Assembly (NCBI GenBank): GCA_002492415.1
Contig: DKYK01000040.1
Span: 1-8,534 of the forward strand
From: Christensenella sp. UBA7102
GTDB taxonomy: Bacteria > Bacillota > Clostridia > Christensenellales > UBA1750
Reading direction: 5' to 3'
Length of the DNA: 8,534 nt
Position 1 is the stretch's first letter. Each line of letters starts with the position of its first letter. The position numbers and the translations under genes are program-made. Below, in pieces: positions 6,730-8,534 of this stretch. The notes beneath the pieces were generated by a model. That model did no database searches. It saw only the letters and a list, made by a program, of their open reading frames with translations, and was not told the DNA's origin.

Positions 6730-7047
6730 CTATTCCTCCGGTGTCGGCGGCTTCGGCAGCGGCATCCAGTGGGTGACTTGCCCTGCATCAGCCCACAATT
6801 CCCAGTCTCCGTCAATCCACGATGCCGTGGCAATAAATCCATCATCAAACGCACACAGAAAATCTTCCTCCGTTTTGGGCAGCCGCTCCTCAACGCTGAT
6901 CCAGCGCGCCGCGTTCTCGGCGGTCAGTGCCTCAATGCGCTCCGCCGCGGCCCGGAGATCGTCGCCCAGCGTGATCGGGATTTCCCACTCGTTCGCGTCG
7001 CACCAGTCCGCGTGCTCGAGCAGGCGTTTGGTCAAGTCGTTAATCAT
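6730..7047 (-). CDS. DUF551 domain protein of unknown function
   Basis: A 105-residue protein. The C-terminal half matches the DUF551 pattern: it opens with WISVEERLP (residues 49-57), has an aromatic middle (ASWIDGDWELW), and closes with VTHWMPLPKPP (91-101). The N-terminal half (1-48) is a charged helix with a single cysteine (LLEHADWCDANEW), followed by the LRAAAERIEALTAEN helix often seen in front of this domain in phage proteins. DUF551 is frequent in phages and prophages and has no assigned biochemical role that I know of. ATG 7047 has AAAGGAG nine bases upstream. The start overlaps the methyltransferase 3' end by eight bases, and the stop lies three bases before the next gene, so it is part of a single transcription unit. 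Confidence 0.9.
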   Translation of the reverse strand: MINDLTKRLLEHADWCDANEWEIPITLGDDLRAAAERIEALTAENAARWISVEERLPKTEEDFLCAFDDGFIATASWIDGDWELWADAGQVTHWMPLPKPPTPEE

Positions 7048-7798
7048 AGTCGCTAGCTCCTTTCTCTATCTCCGCGATTGCTCGGAAAATCGGGTAAAAC
7101 TGCTGCGGGACAACGGCGTTGCCTAAGCATCTAAGTCTGTCCACCCGATGGGGAACCCCATGAGCCACTCCATAAGGGCGGGATTCGACATCCCACCGCC
7201 GCCAGAGACCAGGTTCTTCCGCTCCTCCTCCGTTATGATACCGGCATCCCGAAGCTTCTCCATCTGCTTGAAGTTTCCAGTCCCGGCGCATAGCGGGGCA
7301 CCTGTTGTTGGACGCGGCCAAGATAGCAATTCTTTCTCCGGAAAACGGCGCTCCAACTGCATTAGCCTTGAAAGCGTATGTCCTTGCGGTGTATCCCGCA
7401 CACTCGATACTATCAAGTATTTCGTCAAGTGCAGTTCCAACAAGTCCAGGTACGTTCTCACCGACGACCCAACGCGGCGCAAGTTCTCGGATAATTCTAA
7501 GCATCTCCGGCCAGAGGTAACGATCGTCCTCCTTTCCCTTTTGCTTTCCAGCCACACTGAATGGTTGGCAAGGGAATCCGCCGGAAATAACATCAACTGT
7601 TCGTAGTCCTGTTCGCTCATAAAAACTCTCCTTCGTCAGCGTCCTAATGTCCCGCCATCGCGGCACGTCCGGCCAGTGCTTTTCCAATACCTTGGTCGGA
7701 TAATCCGCAAATTCGCATTGTCCTATGGTTGTGAAGCCTGCCCATTCGGCGGCCAGGTCAAGACCGCCGATGCCGGAGAACAGGGATAGATGGGTCAT
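7040..7798 (-). CDS. DNA (cytosine-5) methyltransferase, compact form
   Basis: A 252-residue enzyme that transfers a methyl group from S-adenosylmethionine to cytosine C5 in a specific DNA site, probably shielding phage DNA from host restriction. Motif I is LFSGIGGLDLA (6-16). Motif IV is GGFPCQPFS with catalytic Cys77. Motif VI is ENV (114-116). Motif VIII is reduced to GERIAIL (154-160), keeping the last Arg of the usual QxRxR but with Gly at the earlier Arg position. Motif IX/X is HRVDRLRCLGNAVVPQ (217-232). Only about 57 residues separate motifs VIII and IX, so the target-recognition region is short compared with M.HhaI (327 residues in total). The start overlaps the upstream stop (ATGA), with GAGGAG nine bases upstream. 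GC is lower than in the structural genes. No restriction endonuclease gene is adjacent, so it looks orphan. A second frame is nested inside it. Confidence 0.93.
   Translation of the reverse strand: MTHLSLFSGIGGLDLAAEWAGFTTIGQCEFADYPTKVLEKHWPDVPRWRDIRTLTKESFYERTGLRTVDVISGGFPCQPFSVAGKQKGKEDDRYLWPEMLRIIRELAPRWVVGENVPGLVGTALDEILDSIECAGYTARTYAFKANAVGAPFSGERIAILAASNNRCPAMRRDWKLQADGEASGCRYHNGGGAEEPGLWRRWDVESRPYGVAHGVPHRVDRLRCLGNAVVPQQFYPIFRAIAEIEKGASDYD
7123..7620 (-). CDS. Nested +1-frame gene inside the methyltransferase (probable overprinted protein)
   Basis: A 165-codon frame lying wholly within the methyltransferase gene on the same strand, shifted by +1. It begins with ATG 7620 preceded by AAGGAG at a seven-base spacing. 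The product starts MSEQDYEQLMLFPADS, has VTSGRRCLELSENLRRVGSS (34-53), then PTTGAPLCAGTGNF (104-117) and IITEEERKN, and ends NPALMEWLMGFPIGWTDL near residue 163. I recall PTTGA.LCGGTGN..., ITEEER and EWLMGFPIGWT as features of proteins linked to phage cytosine methyltransferases; this memory has not been searched. The same bases encode ISGGFPCQPFSV and VAHGVPHRVDRL in the methyltransferase frame, so both frames carry recognisable motifs. Function is unknown; a role tied to the methyltransferase is a guess. An accidental open frame is the alternative, and the SD and motifs argue against it. Confidence 0.55.
   Translation of the reverse strand: MSEQDYEQLMLFPADSLANHSVWLESKRERRTIVTSGRRCLELSENLRRVGSSVRTYLDLLELHLTKYLIVSSVRDTPQGHTLSRLMQLERRFPEKELLSWPRPTTGAPLCAGTGNFKQMEKLRDAGIITEEERKNLVSGGGGMSNPALMEWLMGFPIGWTDLDA
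7628..7633 (-). promoter_or_regulatory. Internal SD for the nested frame
   Basis: AAGGAG on the minus strand, seven bases before ATG 7620, inside the methyltransferase codons for LTKESFY. A site of this strength and spacing within a coding region is what would be needed to translate the nested frame separately. The Lys-Glu codons that form it (AAG GAG) could also be chance, since both are ordinary codons. Confidence 0.55.
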
Positions 7799-8061
7799 GG
7801 TTGACAGCTCCTCTCACTGATAATCACATCCACAACTCTGTTGCTCACTGGGCAAACCGCCGTAACTTCCGCATCCGCGAACCTGTCCTTGAGAAAATGC
7901 TTGCACACGTATGGCGATGAAATTACAAACAGCAGGCCCTCATCTGAGCCGTCCTTGCGGTACAAATCCCTGTAATCCTCATCGTAAAACACATATACCA
8001 TCAGGTTAGCTTCGTCTGTGTGTATCATGTTTACGACATCGTTAAGCGTCATAGCTGTCAT
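7795..8061 (-). CDS. Hypothetical 88-residue phage protein
   Basis: I do not recognise this protein. It starts MTAMTLNDVVNMI and ends IISERSCQP. It is acidic in the middle (YDEDYRDLYRKDGSDEG) with hydrophobic stretches (LMVYVFYDE, LLFVISSPYV, RVVDVII) that suggest a small alternating alpha/beta domain. There is no signal peptide or membrane segment. The start at ATG 8061 overlaps the RusA stop in an ATGA arrangement, with GGAGG four bases upstream. The same frame is open further upstream to 8274, but that part runs through rusA in another frame and is Arg/Gly-rich noise, so the short form is preferred. Its own stop overlaps the methyltransferase start (ATGA), so the pair are probably co-translated. 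GC is lower than in RusA, like the methyltransferase, hinting that the two arrived together. Confidence 0.75.
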   Translation of the reverse strand: MTAMTLNDVVNMIHTDEANLMVYVFYDEDYRDLYRKDGSDEGLLFVISSPYVCKHFLKDRFADAEVTAVCPVSNRVVDVIISERSCQP

Positions 8062-8441
8062 CTCTCCTCCGTGTCTCGTTCCACGATCTCCACCTCCACC
8101 CTCGGCCGATCCCTGTCCACCGCGTAGGCGTCCGAGTGGCCCAGGATGTGCTTCCAGCCGTCGCCCTGCAGCACGCCCATCTGCACAAGCGCGTCCTGCA
8201 CGAACTTGTGCGCGAAGGCGATGTTGTCCCGGTCGCGCTTGCGGTTGGGCTCGATCCAGGTGTAGTGCATCCACACGGGCCGCGTGATCCGCACAGCGCC
8301 CAGCTGCGCCCGGATGGTCCAGCCGATCCGCTCCTGCGTCTCGGCCTTCATCCGCGCCGCCGCGGCCCGGTGGGAGCGCTCGGCGGCGATGTACTCGTTG
8401 AGTCCTGGCAGACGGCCCTCGATCACCAGCCTATACGTCAT
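8058..8441 (-). CDS. rusA: RusA-family Holliday junction resolvase
   Basis: A 127-residue endonuclease expected to act as a dimer that cuts four-way DNA junctions arising in phage replication and recombination, clearing branches before packaging. Family features are LPGLNEYIAAERSHR (11-25), then the acidic DRDN (70-73) giving Asp70 and Asp72, FVQDALVQMGVL (80-91) and GDGWKHI (93-99) with Asp94. These correspond to the catalytic Asp70, Asp72 and Asp91 of E. coli RusA. Length is normal for the family. I chose ATG 8441, with GAGG nine bases upstream, over an in-frame GTG at 8465, because the added eight residues (PGGRTTR) are encoded by that SD region. It overlaps the upstream gene by 11 bases and the next gene by four. 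Confidence 0.92.
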   Translation of the reverse strand: MTYRLVIEGRLPGLNEYIAAERSHRAAAARMKAETQERIGWTIRAQLGAVRITRPVWMHYTWIEPNRKRDRDNIAFAHKFVQDALVQMGVLQGDGWKHILGHSDAYAVDRDRPRVEVEIVERDTEER

Positions 8442-8534
8442 CCGCGTCGTCCTCCCTCCAGGCACGCGCCTCGGCTTCCGTGCGAATGCCCTTGCGGAAC
8501 CACTCCGCCAGCACCGTGCTGGCGTACTGCGCCG
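8431..8534 (-). CDS. C-terminal end of a probable DnaD-like replication protein (5' part outside window)
   Basis: Only the last 34 codons are visible, ending with TAG at 8431-8433. The sequence YASTVLAEWFRKGIRTEAEARAW fits the end of DnaD-type domains, which typically close with a helix of the form Y...VL..W..KGI.T.EEA. In Firmicutes phages such proteins help load the replicative helicase at the phage origin, and often precede a RusA gene. The tail (REDDADDV) is acidic. The frame is supported by being open to the edge and overlapping the RusA start by 11 bases, as its neighbours do. Because so little is visible, another helical replication protein is possible. Confidence 0.6.
   Translation of the reverse strand, partial: AQYASTVLAEWFRKGIRTEAEARAWREDDADDV

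Noticed and set aside
7148..7606. 152-codon plus-strand open frame opposite the methyltransferase
   Set aside because: No motif or supporting start was recognised; openness here is a by-product of two constrained frames on the other strand.
8062..8274. Upstream extension of the 88-residue protein to a 159-residue form
   Set aside because: The added part is an off-frame reading of rusA, rich in Arg, Gly and Ala. ATG 8061 has an SD and the ATGA overlap typical of this operon.
8442..8465. GTG start for RusA eight codons earlier
   Set aside because: The ATG at 8441 has a GAGGGAGG-like SD whose bases would be coding in the longer version, and family members begin near the MTYRLVIEG stretch.

Overview
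The window looks like part of a tailed-phage genome, most likely a prophage of a high-GC member of the Clostridia/Firmicutes. The reasons are strong AGGAGG-type Shine-Dalgarno (SD) sites, a capsid of the N4-gp56 family, a DUF551 protein, a RusA resolvase, a DnaD-like C-terminus, and a Prp-type cysteine protease with Prp-type target motifs. Host and family assignments are from memory of these families; no database search was run. All convincing genes lie on the minus strand, so transcription runs from the right end (8534) to the left end (1). The plus strand holds no gene I can support, although several long open frames occur there antisense to the real genes.

Right part (8534 to about 6480), end of the early/replication region. 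In transcription order: the C-terminal end of a probable DnaD-like replication protein, a RusA-type Holliday junction resolvase, an 88-residue unknown protein, a compact DNA cytosine-C5 methyltransferase, a DUF551 protein and a small cysteine-rich protein. Most neighbours overlap or nearly touch. A second 165-codon frame, with its own SD and ATG, is fully nested in the methyltransferase gene in the +1 frame. It ends in a motif (EWLMGFPIGWTDL) that I associate with phage methyltransferase-linked proteins. The unknown gene and the methyltransferase are visibly lower in GC than their surroundings. The block closes with a rho-independent terminator whose loop contains the stop codon of the cysteine-rich gene.

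Left part (6414 to 1), packaging and head module: small terminase, large terminase (ATPase plus nuclease), portal, Prp-like cysteine protease, scaffold protein and major capsid protein, the last cut off by the window a few residues before its likely end. Junctions are tight: ATGA overlap between the terminase genes, and stop codons embedded in the next SD at terminase/portal and portal/protease.

The most interesting functional link is that the Prp-like protease (His22/Cys34) lies directly upstream of two genes whose products both begin with a Prp-type cleavage motif: FDLQRFA in the scaffold and LNLQAFA in the capsid protein. This suggests a self-contained head-maturation protease and its two substrates encoded side by side. 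A tandem repeat of about 21 bp occupies the only notable intergenic space (1914-2056), between protease and scaffold. No tRNA, rRNA, CRISPR array, insertion sequence or attachment site was seen.
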